DNA from: an uncultured Muribaculaceae bacterium
Lineage (GTDB): Bacteria; Bacteroidota; Bacteroidia; Bacteroidales; Muribaculaceae
Assembly (NCBI GenBank): GCA_910578665.1
Contig: CAJTQU010000003.1
Location: 62,001-126,000 of the forward strand
Direction: 5' to 3'
DNA: 64,000 bases
The translations under genes and the position numbers were made by a program. The notes under the pieces are model-generated. The model was not told the DNA's origin. It searched no databases and worked only from the letters and a program-made list of their open reading frames with translations. The first letter of the stretch is position 1; the number at the start of each line of letters is the position of its first letter. Shown piece after piece: positions 33,271 through 42,158 of the stretch.

Positions 33271-34371
33271 TCACAACGTCCCATTCCGGTATATTTCTGC
33301 CAGTGCCGCCGCGAAACGCGGCCAGCCCAGACAATTCTCATAACGCAGCCTGGAGGCGGTGCCCATGCGCTGCAGCACGTCACCATCGCCGGCCATATGC
33401 CTTAAAGCCTGCTTCATGGCATCGACATCGCCGGGAGACACAAACAGGGCTTCGGCCCCTTCGGCCATGTATTCGCGCTGGGCGCCGTTGTCAGTACACA
33501 CCACCCCTCTGCCATGCGCCATAAACATGGCCGTGGGCAGACTGAAAGCCTCGCGTACATGCGACGGCACGACACCAAAATGGCAAGTATCCATCAACGG
33601 ATGTATATCCACAGGACCGTTACGCCAATCAATCATGTCCATGACCCCCAGACGGTCGGCAAGGCGTTTCATCATATCTATATAGTCAGGATCGCCTGGT
33701 CCGACTATGCGCGCCCGGGCGCGCATCCCTCTCAAGGCTTCCAGCGCGGACACAAACGTCTCTACCCCCTTGCCCGGCACCACACGGCCATAAAACATGG
33801 CTATCTTCGGCCCCGTCTGCGGCAGCGGCGCATAACCCTGCCCCGGCATATAGATACTGCTGTGCAGAGTATGCACACGGTCTGCCGGAACCGGTGACAA
33901 CCCGTCCGGCCATGCCGACATGAACGTGTCCCGGGCCAGACGGCTCACAAAGACCAGCGCGTGCAGGTTGCGGCAGATGCGCCTTGCGAGCCAGGTGTCA
34001 CGGCCCGGCCGCACGCGGTGGCATGTGAGCACGACCCTGACATCGCGCCGGCGCGACAGCTTGCGGGCCAGCAACGCCAGAAAAGCATCGCGGTACTTGT
34101 GGGTATGCACCACTGTCAGGGCGTCGGTGTGCCTAAGATGGTGAGACAGTGATACCACGGTGGCCAGATCGGCATATCCCCGTAGCGGCAGATGCCTCAC
34201 CCTCACGCCGTGGGCGCGAAACGGGGTGTCTATGGCAGCCATGTCACGGGTAAACACCGACACGCGCCACCCCATTTCGGAAAAGCCCCGGCATATGTCC
34301 AGGGCATATTCCTCGCGTCCTCCCCAGAACGAAGAGGACAGGATGTGTATCAGGCGCGGCGTGTCTGGCAT
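33271..34371 (-). CDS. Family 4-type glycosyltransferase
   Basis: A 366-residue GT-B enzyme, probably acting on a cell-surface glycan. The acceptor-side N-terminal half contains LSSSFWGGREEYALDICRGF; the nucleotide-sugar side has AMFYGRVVPGKGVETFVSAL and the E-x7-E-like region SHVREAFSLPTAMFMAHGRGVVCTDNG (first Glu in REAFSLP). The donor and acceptor cannot be told. It is the last gene of a leftward unit starting with the beta-barrel gene; its ATG is 11 bp after the stop of the alanine-dehydrogenase-like gene. Confidence 0.9.
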   Translation of the reverse strand: MPDTPRLIHILSSSFWGGREEYALDICRGFSEMGWRVSVFTRDMAAIDTPFRAHGVRVRHLPLRGYADLATVVSLSHHLRHTDALTVVHTHKYRDAFLALLARKLSRRRDVRVVLTCHRVRPGRDTWLARRICRNLHALVFVSRLARDTFMSAWPDGLSPVPADRVHTLHSSIYMPGQGYAPLPQTGPKIAMFYGRVVPGKGVETFVSALEALRGMRARARIVGPGDPDYIDMMKRLADRLGVMDMIDWRNGPVDIHPLMDTCHFGVVPSHVREAFSLPTAMFMAHGRGVVCTDNGAQREYMAEGAEALFVSPGDVDAMKQALRHMAGDGDVLQRMGTASRLRYENCLGWPRFAAALAEIYRNGTL

Positions 34372-34382
34372 CGTGGCTATAT

Positions 34383-35480
34383 TCAGTTAGACTGGGTGAA
34401 GAGCATACCCAGGTCCAGTGACGGCATACCCAGTTTCGTGGCTATCGCCTTATCCACAAGGCATCCGCGATATGTGACAACACCTAACTGCACTCCGGCC
34501 AGATTGGACACCTGGCGGTTGATACCGCCCATGGCGAGTGTCTCCGAGAAGAAGTTGACCAGACAGTTGCTCATCGACATTGCCACCGTGCGCGGCACAA
34601 TGATCGAAGGCGTGGTGTCTTCCAGATCCAGCAGGTATACATTGTCTTTCATCGCAAGCGACAGCTGCTTGGGAAAGCTGAAGTCGCGCGTGCAGCGGTC
34701 AAGGATTATCACATCGGCACTCTTGACATCGTTGTAAAGCACCTTGGGATGCACCACCGACGTGATAAGTGTGTTGCCGCACTCGGACTGGGCCTCGTAG
34801 AGCGATGAAATATCATTGTCCATCAGCGTGACGCGCGCCCCTACCTGCAGTGCGGCCTTGGCTGCCGCCTGCACGCGCCATCCGGCACCTATTATGAGCA
34901 CCTCGCACGGCTGGAGACCGGGCATTCCGGAAAGCAGCACGCCCTTGCCCTCGCCCAGAAACGAAAGCCCCTCCTGGGCATACAATATGGCGGCACGCCC
35001 GTCTATCTCGTCAAGCATACGGGCAAAAATCGGTATCTCGTTGTCAGATTCCATGCGGTCAAGCGCCAGCAGGGTGATATGCATATCTATCAGGGTCTGC
35101 ACCGTGTCACGCGGCAGCCCGGCGTCATACAGGGTGACCAGCGTGGCCCCTTTGCGCATCAGACGCGCGTCAGCACATGTGAGCGAACGCACCGACAACA
35201 CTATGTCGCACGCCAGCGCCTCGCCGCGCGTCTTGATTTCCACCCCGGCCGCAGCATATGCCTCGTCGGTATAATTAATGTCCAGGCCCGCGCCGCTCTC
35301 AAGAACGATGCGGATACCCATAGTGTGGAGCATACCGCACGCCTCGGGTGTGAGAAACAGGCGTGTCTCATCAGAATCAGGGTAATTATTCAATACTCCG
35401 AGTGAAAACGAGCGTCGCTCGGTATCATTTTTCGACGGAGCTGTTTTTGTGGCACAAGATGTTGTCATATCGTTAATCAT
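34383..35480 (-). CDS. Alanine dehydrogenase/transhydrogenase-like protein with altered active site
   Basis: Aligned by eye to AlaDH: the early ETRLFLTPEA block (substrate Arg kept), LESGAGLDINYTDEAY, the Rossmann segment VLIIGAGWRVQAAAKAALQVGA and the later IIVPRTVAMSMSN all correspond. The catalytic Lys of the usual VKVKEP is Arg (VLSVRS), the catalytic His of the TYLHLA block is Asp (TLYDAG), and the third Gly of the nucleotide-binding GxGxxG is Val. It is thus unlikely to be a normal alanine dehydrogenase; a related activity or a regulatory role is possible. Starts are possible at 35516, 35480 and 35468; I use 35480. Between aroK and the GT4 gene, same strand. Confidence 0.75.
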   Translation of the reverse strand: MINDMTTSCATKTAPSKNDTERRSFSLGVLNNYPDSDETRLFLTPEACGMLHTMGIRIVLESGAGLDINYTDEAYAAAGVEIKTRGEALACDIVLSVRSLTCADARLMRKGATLVTLYDAGLPRDTVQTLIDMHITLLALDRMESDNEIPIFARMLDEIDGRAAILYAQEGLSFLGEGKGVLLSGMPGLQPCEVLIIGAGWRVQAAAKAALQVGARVTLMDNDISSLYEAQSECGNTLITSVVHPKVLYNDVKSADVIILDRCTRDFSFPKQLSLAMKDNVYLLDLEDTTPSIIVPRTVAMSMSNCLVNFFSETLAMGGINRQVSNLAGVQLGVVTYRGCLVDKAIATKLGMPSLDLGMLFTQSN

Positions 35481-35524
35481 TTTATAATCCGAGTATGCCT
35501 GCGCGACATGAATCAAAGAACGGG

Positions 35525-36091
35525 TCAGACATACTCCAAACCAAGTAAATCAATGCAGCGGCCCACCGTTTCGGCTATCTCTCCGCGGCATTCTAGCATA
35601 GAACTCTCCAGACTGTAACGGGAACGGCTGTAATAAGGTTCACGCGACCTGCCGGCGGCATCGACATAGGCGCCCACCTCCGCACGGGACAGACCTGCTA
35701 TGGCAGGCCGCCGAGCCCCTGCCCGGACCAGGCGCTCGACCAGGCGCTCGCGTCCGGCATGCAGCCACACTGTGTCTCCCCTGGAATTCATATAGTCCAT
35801 ATTATCGAAGAAACAGGGAGTGCCGCCTCCGCAGGCCACTATCACATCGGTCATCTCGCCTACTTCGCGCAGCAGGTTGTACTCGATACGGCGGAAACGC
35901 TCTTCGCCCATACGGGCGAAGATGTCGCTTACCGAACAGGAAAAACGACCCTCTATATAATGGTCCAGATCCACAAACTGCAACCCGGTGCTGCGGGCCA
36001 GGGCCCGGCCCAAAGTCGTTTTGCCGCAGCCCGGCAGCCCGACCAGAAATACCGGGATTCTCCCCACTGATATGCCGCCACGCGCCTCCAT
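35525..36091 (-). CDS. aroK: Shikimate kinase
   Basis: Phosphorylates shikimate in aromatic amino acid synthesis. The ATG at 36091 gives 188 residues; the 65 codons upstream in frame overlap the beta-barrel gene and are not family-like. The P-loop GLPGCGKTTLG is near residue 16-26, followed by the shikimate-binding DLDHYIE (DxD region), the conserved ARMGEERFRRIEYNLLREV block, VVACGGGTPCF, and an R-rich lid RPAIAGLSRAEV. It begins 2 bp after the stop codon of the barrel gene, so the two are probably translated in sequence. Confidence 0.94.
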   Translation of the reverse strand: MEARGGISVGRIPVFLVGLPGCGKTTLGRALARSTGLQFVDLDHYIEGRFSCSVSDIFARMGEERFRRIEYNLLREVGEMTDVIVACGGGTPCFFDNMDYMNSRGDTVWLHAGRERLVERLVRAGARRPAIAGLSRAEVGAYVDAAGRSREPYYSRSRYSLESSMLECRGEIAETVGRCIDLLGLEYV

Positions 36092-36093
36092 AC

Positions 36094-37254
36094 CTATCTG
36101 ATACCCAGGGCACGTGCCACGCCGCTGTAGCTGACCATAAAACCTATCTGCCAACCACTGTAATGCCGCACGGCGTCGGTATATACTCCGCGCACGGCAT
36201 AAGGGGTGAGGCGGAGCGAAGAGACATAATGCTCCCGCATATTGCCGAACAGGGGAAACGATGTAACTGCCGAATGGAAATGCCACTCGATGTTTACACC
36301 GAACGCCACGTTGAAATCATCTATCTCCATGCGCTGCTGGAGCCCGGTCACCGACAGGTTGCCGTCGGCATCAGGCGCCATAGGGCGTGCCGTCCAGTTA
36401 TAGCCGGTCCACATGCCGCCTACATAAGGTGCTATCGTAATACGCTTGGAATCATACACTGCATAGCCGGCACCAAAACCGATACCCAGGTAATTGGCAT
36501 TCCTGACATTGGCCCGATAGCCCTGACCCTCATAGCCGGGAGTGACCAAGGCCTGGTCACGCAATGTCGGTATGGAATAACTTATCAAACCCTCCAGGCG
36601 GAAGCGACGCCAGCCGCCCTGCAGACCGAATGTGAACGCACATCCGCCGGAAAACGCATCAGACAGGCTGCCGGTAGGGAAAACACCGCCCACACCCACA
36701 TAAAGACCATAGCTCCAGGGACTGAGAGCCAGGCTCACAGAACCGGGCACGGCTTTTTCGGTCTCCTCGAGAGCACGCCGTATGTCATATTCCCACATCT
36801 GGAGAGCACGGTCGGCAGTACCGTGGCGCGTGTCGGCAGCCATCTTGTCCGATTCCGTCCGGCACAGGTTGCGGTAGTATGCCAGACGGCGGTCTGCCTC
36901 AATGCCGTTTATACCGGCGGCCAGCTCGCGCTGCAGGCGCCGGCTCATGATTTCGGCAAGGTCGAAACGCGCCTGCATATAGCGGAGCATGAGCGGCGTG
37001 CGCGCCTCGGGAGAGGCATAGCTGCGCTCGGGATAAACCACGGCGGCCGACATTACACAGAAATCGCCCTCGGTATCGCCAGTGGTAGACATCACTATGT
37101 CGGCGGCAAGGTTGGCCGGAGCATCCGGCAATGCCGGGACACCCTTGAATTCTTCCCAGACCAGTGTGCCGGCCTCCCACATACGGGATTCCGGCTCCGC
37201 TGCAAGCAGTGCCGGCAGGAACAAAAGCAGTAATGACAAAAGTATCCTGGACAT
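36094..37254 (-). CDS. Outer-membrane beta-barrel protein with N-terminal extra domain
   Basis: The ATG at 37254 starts a clear signal peptide (SRILLSLLLLFLPALLAAEP, cut near residue 19-20), giving 386 residues; a start at 37314 would bury it. Residues about 25-190 are a soluble, mostly helical domain (VWEEFKGVPALP, then DLAEIMSRRLQREL) that I do not recognise. From about 195 the sequence turns into alternating strands (YGLYVGVGGVFPTGSLSDAFSGGC, AFGVNIEWHF) like small porin or DUF3575-type barrels. No function known. It heads the unit barrel, aroK, dehydrogenase-like, GT4. Confidence 0.75.
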   Translation of the reverse strand: MSRILLSLLLLFLPALLAAEPESRMWEAGTLVWEEFKGVPALPDAPANLAADIVMSTTGDTEGDFCVMSAAVVYPERSYASPEARTPLMLRYMQARFDLAEIMSRRLQRELAAGINGIEADRRLAYYRNLCRTESDKMAADTRHGTADRALQMWEYDIRRALEETEKAVPGSVSLALSPWSYGLYVGVGGVFPTGSLSDAFSGGCAFTFGLQGGWRRFRLEGLISYSIPTLRDQALVTPGYEGQGYRANVRNANYLGIGFGAGYAVYDSKRITIAPYVGGMWTGYNWTARPMAPDADGNLSVTGLQQRMEIDDFNVAFGVNIEWHFHSAVTSFPLFGNMREHYVSSLRLTPYAVRGVYTDAVRHYSGWQIGFMVSYSGVARALGIR

Positions 37255-37346
37255 AGTTTTAGAGTGTTTCAATTTTTTATGGCCTAAAATTAGTGATAAT
37301 TTCTGAATTACCATGGTTTTTCTTTAAGAAATTTCACATATTACCA

Positions 37347-37354
37347 TAAATTTG
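37347..37354 (+). promoter_or_regulatory. Possible -7 box of the MATE gene
   Basis: TAAATTTG, 52 bp before the ATG at 37407; the position of the -33 box reads TTTA rather than TTTG. Confidence 0.5.
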
Positions 37355-37406
37355 CATGTTCGCGCAGTTATGACTAACTTCGCGGCCTGTCTTTAAAATA
37401 TTATTT

Positions 37407-38780
37407 ATGAACAGCATATCCGGATTTCTGGGCAGCAGGCCTGACTACCGGCAGGCCGTATACACACTGGTGCGTCTCGGCCTGCCCGTGCTCGTCACCC
37501 AGCTCGGCTCGATAGTGGTGAGCATGGCCGACACCATGATGGTGGGCGACTACGGCACGCCGGAACTGGCGTCGGCAGCTTTTGTAAATAATCTGTTCAT
37601 GGTGCCGATCGTGATGCAAATGGGATTCGCCGGAGGCCTCACGCCGCTGGTGGGAGCGCTATACGGCCGCGGAAAGTTTGTCGAGGCCGGACAGCTGCTG
37701 CGCACCGGCATACGCCTGAACATGATACTCGCACTTCTAATATTGCTGGTCATGGGCAGCGTCTATTTCTTCCTTGACAAGATGGGGCAGCCGTCCGAAC
37801 TGCTTCCGCTGATACGCCCTTACTACCTTATAGTACTCGGTTCAGTGGTTATAGGCGGTCTCTTCTTTCCATGCATGCAGATGGCCATGGGAGTGACCGA
37901 CACCACCACGCCAATGATAATAATAGTGGTATGCAACGTGCAGAACGTGATCGGAAACTATCTGCTGATATTCGGCCATGCCGGCTGTCCCGAGCTGGGA
38001 CTGGCCGGTGCCGGACTGAGCACGCTGCTGGCCCGTATCACATGCGCCGCAGCCATGTTCGGTGTGATATTGGTACACAAACGATACCGGCCGTACCGTC
38101 CCGGCCTTAGACAGGGAGCAGCTCCCGGACAGTGGCGGCAGCTCACCGGCACATCGGTACCGGTGATGATACAGGCGGGCATCGAGGCATCTCTGTGGTC
38201 CATGGGAGCCATAGTGTGCGGATGGTACGGCAAGGAGCAGCTGGCCGCATACCAGGTAGTACTCGTCATAGGCCAGCTAGGATTTATGACATACATGAGC
38301 TTTGCCACTGCAACATCGATACGCGTGGCCAATCTCACAGGCGTGGACGACCGCGCCGGCATACGCATCACGGCCCTGGCCGGACTGCATCTCAACCTGG
38401 CGCTGGCCACTGCCGCATCACTCACATTCCTGCTCACGGGGCGCACACTGCTGGGATTCTTTTCCGAAGACAGCAGCGTGGTGTCTGTGGCTCTCGGCCT
38501 CATAATCCCCCTGGTGCTCTACCAGTTTGCCGATGCTGTGCAGATGACCTACGTCAACGCTCTGCGCGGCACATCACGCGTGAAACCTCTCATAGCCATA
38601 TCTGTCGTCAGCTATATCGTGATAGGCATACCGGTCATGCTGTTGCTGGCCTCGGTATTGCAGATGTATTCGGTAGGCGTATATTATAGCTTCTCGGCAG
38701 CACTTCTGGTGGCGGCATGGCTATACCGCCGGTCATTCAGAAAGGTCTTGAGGCAACCGCTCGCCGCAACCTCGGAATAA
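37407..38780 (+). CDS. MATE-family efflux transporter
   Basis: A 457-residue inner-membrane exporter with about twelve hydrophobic helices in two six-helix halves. The first helix block VRLGLPVLVTQLGSIVVSMADTMMVGDYG, with the conserved SMADTMMVG segment, and the second-half SMGAIVCGWYGKEQLAAYQVV correspond to the two MatE repeats. NorM-like members exchange drugs or metabolites for sodium or protons; the substrate is open. The last 44 bp overlap the 3' end of the convergent acyltransferase gene. Confidence 0.95.
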   Translation: MNSISGFLGSRPDYRQAVYTLVRLGLPVLVTQLGSIVVSMADTMMVGDYGTPELASAAFVNNLFMVPIVMQMGFAGGLTPLVGALYGRGKFVEAGQLLRTGIRLNMILALLILLVMGSVYFFLDKMGQPSELLPLIRPYYLIVLGSVVIGGLFFPCMQMAMGVTDTTTPMIIIVVCNVQNVIGNYLLIFGHAGCPELGLAGAGLSTLLARITCAAAMFGVILVHKRYRPYRPGLRQGAAPGQWRQLTGTSVPVMIQAGIEASLWSMGAIVCGWYGKEQLAAYQVVLVIGQLGFMTYMSFATATSIRVANLTGVDDRAGIRITALAGLHLNLALATAASLTFLLTGRTLLGFFSEDSSVVSVALGLIIPLVLYQFADAVQMTYVNALRGTSRVKPLIAISVVSYIVIGIPVMLLLASVLQMYSVGVYYSFSAALLVAAWLYRRSFRKVLRQPLAATSE

Positions 38781-39786
38781 TTGCGCACAACAGGCGCCAC
38801 AGCCATATGCGGGGCCTGTCGAGCACTACTGCCGCCGCAAACCATCCGGCACAGGCCAGCCCCATGAGCAGCAAGCACGCGATGCCGTCGTAATGACGGT
38901 AGAGCGTCTTCATACAGGGGGCGAAATACGCGCCTCCCACCAGCAGGTGCTGGTGTAACAGGTAGACGGCAAACGATGATTTTGCCACCATGTTGACAAA
39001 GCCGGACGGACGCAGGCGCAGCCGGCTGAATGCCAGCACGAGGCCGGCTGCGCCTGCCACCACCAGAGGGTTGGCATATGACACCGGGGAGGGCAGCCAG
39101 CCGGCGCCGGACAAACCGGCTGCATAGGCCAGCCCCACATTCAGCCCCACTGACAGGAAATAGACCGACAGACCGTAACGGGCCGACGATCCTCCGTAAA
39201 GCCGGAGCATACGCGCCAGCAGATACAGCGACACAAACGAAAGAGGCGTATAGCCGGCCAGTACGAAGCGAGATATGCCGTCCAGATCAAACAAGGCCTG
39301 GAAAGCCAGCAGCAAGCCCGTAGTAATACAGAGCTGACGGCGCGACGCGGCACGGACATAGGCATTGAGCACCGGAGAAATAATGTACAGCACCGTATAC
39401 GCCTGTATGAACCACGAGCCGAACAGGCAGCGTGCCATCTCGCGCAGACAGAACTGCGTCTGTCCGGAAAACAGCATGACCAGATATATACCGAGCATAA
39501 AATACAGACACTGGAACGCGAAATTAGCATAACCGCGCACGGAGGCCTTTATACCGAACCATCCGCTGATCATGACAAAGACATTCACACAGACCACCGA
39601 CAACATTTCAAACAGCACGCGCGCAAAGACATTGGCCCCGTGAGAAGCCGCCATGTCAAAACGCGGCACCCCGAGACTCCAGTAATCAGCATGCACTATG
39701 AGCACAAGCATCATGGCCGTGATGCGGAGCAACTCGAAATTACTCTGCCGCGGCGCGCGGCCAACAGACGCTGGTTTCTTGTCCAT
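38737..39786 (-). CDS. Acyltransferase 3-family membrane protein
   Basis: A 349-residue integral membrane protein with about ten helices that usually O-acetylates surface sugars. The N-terminal NFELLRITAMMLVLIVHADYW contains the family Arg and the catalytic His of the R-x10-H motif. YLLHQHLLVG near the C-terminus fits the conserved late helix. The frame runs 44 bp into the end of the MATE gene, so the C-terminal tail (RAVASRPF) overlaps coding sequence on the other strand. The start codon lies only about 5 bp beyond a promoter box, so the mRNA may have almost no leader. Confidence 0.92.
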   Translation of the reverse strand: MDKKPASVGRAPRQSNFELLRITAMMLVLIVHADYWSLGVPRFDMAASHGANVFARVLFEMLSVVCVNVFVMISGWFGIKASVRGYANFAFQCLYFMLGIYLVMLFSGQTQFCLREMARCLFGSWFIQAYTVLYIISPVLNAYVRAASRRQLCITTGLLLAFQALFDLDGISRFVLAGYTPLSFVSLYLLARMLRLYGGSSARYGLSVYFLSVGLNVGLAYAAGLSGAGWLPSPVSYANPLVVAGAAGLVLAFSRLRLRPSGFVNMVAKSSFAVYLLHQHLLVGGAYFAPCMKTLYRHYDGIACLLLMGLACAGWFAAAVVLDRPRIWLWRLLCAIIPRLRRAVASRPF

Positions 39787-39790
39787 AATG

Positions 39791-39822
39791 CAAATTTAGT
39801 TCATTTCCGGCATACGCGCAAC
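39791..39822 (-). promoter_or_regulatory. Acyltransferase gene promoter, near-leaderless
   Basis: Minus-strand GTTG (complement of 39819-39822) and TAAATTTG (complement of 39791-39798) are 20 bp apart. The ATG at 39786 lies 5 bp past the box, at or next to the predicted start of transcription. Confidence 0.7.
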
Positions 39823-40683
39823 ACACATCCCCCGTATACGCATTAAGAGAGGCCGGCCGCACGGCCTGCCTCTCTCCCGGTCAGTCTTAGGTGTAAAAAA
39901 TTGCCTTATCTCACTACTATTTTTATCTTCTTTGTTGTCGCATGGCGGTTGAAATATATCTCCGTTCAGTTACTCATGATAAACAAGACTGACCATAAAC
40001 ATCATTTATATGGCGCAAATATAAGTTAATATTTTCGAACCTGCAAACTTTTACACCATAAAAATAAATTTTTTCTTTCAACATAGCCATCAGATATATT
40101 ATTACACTACCTGGCAATATGAAAACAGTACATCCCTGGCATACTGACGGCCATATGCCGGGAAGACGGCCTTACTAATTATTTTTAACTTTCATGAACT
40201 AATATTCACTCTGTCACCGCCGTTATGTAATCACAAACAAAACGATTACCATTTCTATGAATCACAAGTCTGTCAAAACGTAATGAAACTACTTAATGCC
40301 TATAACCAGTTTTTGCACCAATATCAATATGCTGTTCTAACTTCATAGTTTTTCAACCGCTCACTCTGCAACACCGCCACGGCGGCACGGCTGACTGAGT
40401 TCTAAACCATGCAGACACTGTAAGAGGCTGCCTTACGGGGCATCTGCTACCTGCCCCTGCCGGGATCCCTTATATTTTTTTGGGTTATATACATTAATAT
40501 TTCATCCCCGTGCCATTATTACATGACACGGGGGAGAAGGCGGCACGTCGCGAGACGCGCCGCCTTTTTCTTTAGCTATATCGGCGAAAAAATTGGCCGA
40601 TATGTAAGATCCGGCAATAATGGCACAACTTTTGCGTGATTCAGGTGTATATAAAAATGTACTCACTATATAAACTATAATTT
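39823..40683. other. Large spacer before tolC: hairpins, no gene seen
   Basis: About 860 bp without a credible reading frame. It holds a GC-rich hairpin AGAGAGGC/GCCTCTCT (39846-39875) with no T-tract, then about 450 bp of AT-rich DNA in which I find nothing, then a structured stretch: a hairpin CCCCGTG/CACGGGG (40506-40533), a plus-strand terminator (40537-40573) and an 8-bp inverted repeat (40578-40585 with 40596-40603). GTGCCATTATT at 40510-40520 is complementary to 40616-40626. No standard promoter match could be fixed for tolC. Confidence 0.6.
40537..40573 (+). terminator. Orphan terminator upstream of tolC
   Basis: AAGGCGGC (40537-40544) pairs with GCCGCCTT (40559-40566), followed by TTTTTCTTT. 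No plus-strand gene ends before it, so it closes either a small RNA or an attenuated leader of the tolC operon. Confidence 0.75.
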
Positions 40684-42123
40684 ATGCGAACAAGGCTATA
40701 CATAACCCTACTCGCGTCAGTGTGCGCGGTCAGTGCCGCCGCCCAGACGGTGACGCTTGACTCGTGCAGGAATATGGCGCTGCGCAACAACAAAGCCATA
40801 ATGATGGCCGACCGAAATATCGAGGGAGCCGGCTACCAGCGCAAGGCCGCGGCCGCGGCCTATCTGCCGGGCATCGATTTTGCAGCCACATACATGTACA
40901 ACCAGCATAAGATCGCCCTGCTGGGGGAGGATGCCAAACTCCCAACAATGTCGTTCGATCCGGCAACCATGAGCTACAAATACAATCTGGTGACAAATCC
41001 GGCCACGGGCGAACCCGTGCGCGACCCGGCCACAGGCTCAGTTATACCCAGCGAGGTAGCCGTGATTCCAAAGGAGGCCATGACTTTTGACATACACAAT
41101 GTGGTGGCAGGCGCAATAACACTCACCCAGCCCGTGTATATGGGAGGGGCCATAAGGGCCATGAACGAGATCACCAAATATGCCGAACAGCTCGCGGTGA
41201 GCATGCGCAATTCGGCCGTGCAGGACGTAGTCTATGCCGTAGACGAGGCTTACTGGACTGTGGTCTCGCTAAAACAGAAACAAAAACTGGCCCAGAGCTA
41301 TGCTTCGCTGCTCGACTCTCTGCAATATAATGTAAACGAGATGTACAAGGAAGGGGTCGCGACAAAAAGCGACTGCCTGGGTGTGGATGTGAAGCGCAAC
41401 GAGGCCCGTGTGGCACTGACAAAGGTGACCAACGGCCTGTCGCTGGCACGCATGGCGCTGTCACAGGTGTGCGGCGTGCCTGTAAACACGGTGTTCACGC
41501 TGGCCGACGAAGAGCTTTCCGGACCAGTGAGCGGCCCAGACCCGGCAGAAACGGATATGAGAGGCGTATATGAGCGCCGCCAAGACCTGGCATCGCTCAG
41601 AACCGGCATAAAGATATTTGAACAGCAGGAGAAAGTGGCGCGTGCCGCCATGCTGCCCAAGCTGGCCGTAGTGGCCGCATGGAGTTTCTCTAACCCCAAT
41701 ACTATCAACGGATTTGACAAACGCTTCGGCGGAGGATTCTCGGTAGGGGCCACACTGCAGGTGCCTATCTGGCACTGGGGAGGCAACCTCAACAAGGTGA
41801 AAGCCGCACGTGCCGCCACATCGGCACAGCGCCTCCAGTTGGAAGACGCCGAGAGCATGGTAGAGCTGCAGGTGAGCCAGGCGCAGTACAGATATGAGGA
41901 GGCACGCAAGACGCTCGACATGACACACAGCAACCTGGCCTCGGCCGACGAAAACCTGCACAACGCCCAATACGGATTCAAAGAGGGCGTACTGACCTCT
42001 GACGATGTGACTGCGGCACAGACCGCGTGGCTCCAGGCCCATTCGGAATATATCGATGCCGAAATAGGGCTGCATCTCTGCCGCGTGTACCTGAGCAAGG
42101 TACTCGGCACCATGAATTACTAA
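40684..42123 (+). CDS. TolC-family outer-membrane efflux protein
   Basis: A 479-residue outer-membrane channel with signal peptide (LASVCAVSAAAQ). Two OEP repeats made of long helices are visible: VTLDSCRNMALRNNKAIMMADRNIEGAG opens the first, and an inserted barrel strand region with YMYNQHKIALLGED follows. The second repeat carries VGATLQVPIWHWGGNLNKV and the closing helices with long runs of A, Q and E. It is the first of four genes read rightward and pairs with the HlyD-type adaptor and two permeases to form a tripartite exporter across both membranes. Confidence 0.93.
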   Translation: MRTRLYITLLASVCAVSAAAQTVTLDSCRNMALRNNKAIMMADRNIEGAGYQRKAAAAAYLPGIDFAATYMYNQHKIALLGEDAKLPTMSFDPATMSYKYNLVTNPATGEPVRDPATGSVIPSEVAVIPKEAMTFDIHNVVAGAITLTQPVYMGGAIRAMNEITKYAEQLAVSMRNSAVQDVVYAVDEAYWTVVSLKQKQKLAQSYASLLDSLQYNVNEMYKEGVATKSDCLGVDVKRNEARVALTKVTNGLSLARMALSQVCGVPVNTVFTLADEELSGPVSGPDPAETDMRGVYERRQDLASLRTGIKIFEQQEKVARAAMLPKLAVVAAWSFSNPNTINGFDKRFGGGFSVGATLQVPIWHWGGNLNKVKAARAATSAQRLQLEDAESMVELQVSQAQYRYEEARKTLDMTHSNLASADENLHNAQYGFKEGVLTSDDVTAAQTAWLQAHSEYIDAEIGLHLCRVYLSKVLGTMNY

Positions 42124-42158
42124 TCTGACTAAAAACAAATACTGAAAGATACCCTGTT

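Noticed and set aside
35525..36286. Shikimate kinase of 253 residues starting at 36286
   Set aside because: The extra 65 residues lie within the upstream beta-barrel gene and do not resemble the family; the ATG at 36091 gives the normal length.
36163..37233. 356-codon open frame antisense to the beta-barrel gene
   Set aside because: No family pattern, composition typical of shadow frames in GC-rich DNA; the opposite strand has a clear signal peptide and barrel.
40510..40626. Invertible promoter flanked by inverted repeats before tolC
   Set aside because: The repeat is only 11 bp and no promoter box is found between the copies; kept only as an alternative in the leader finding.
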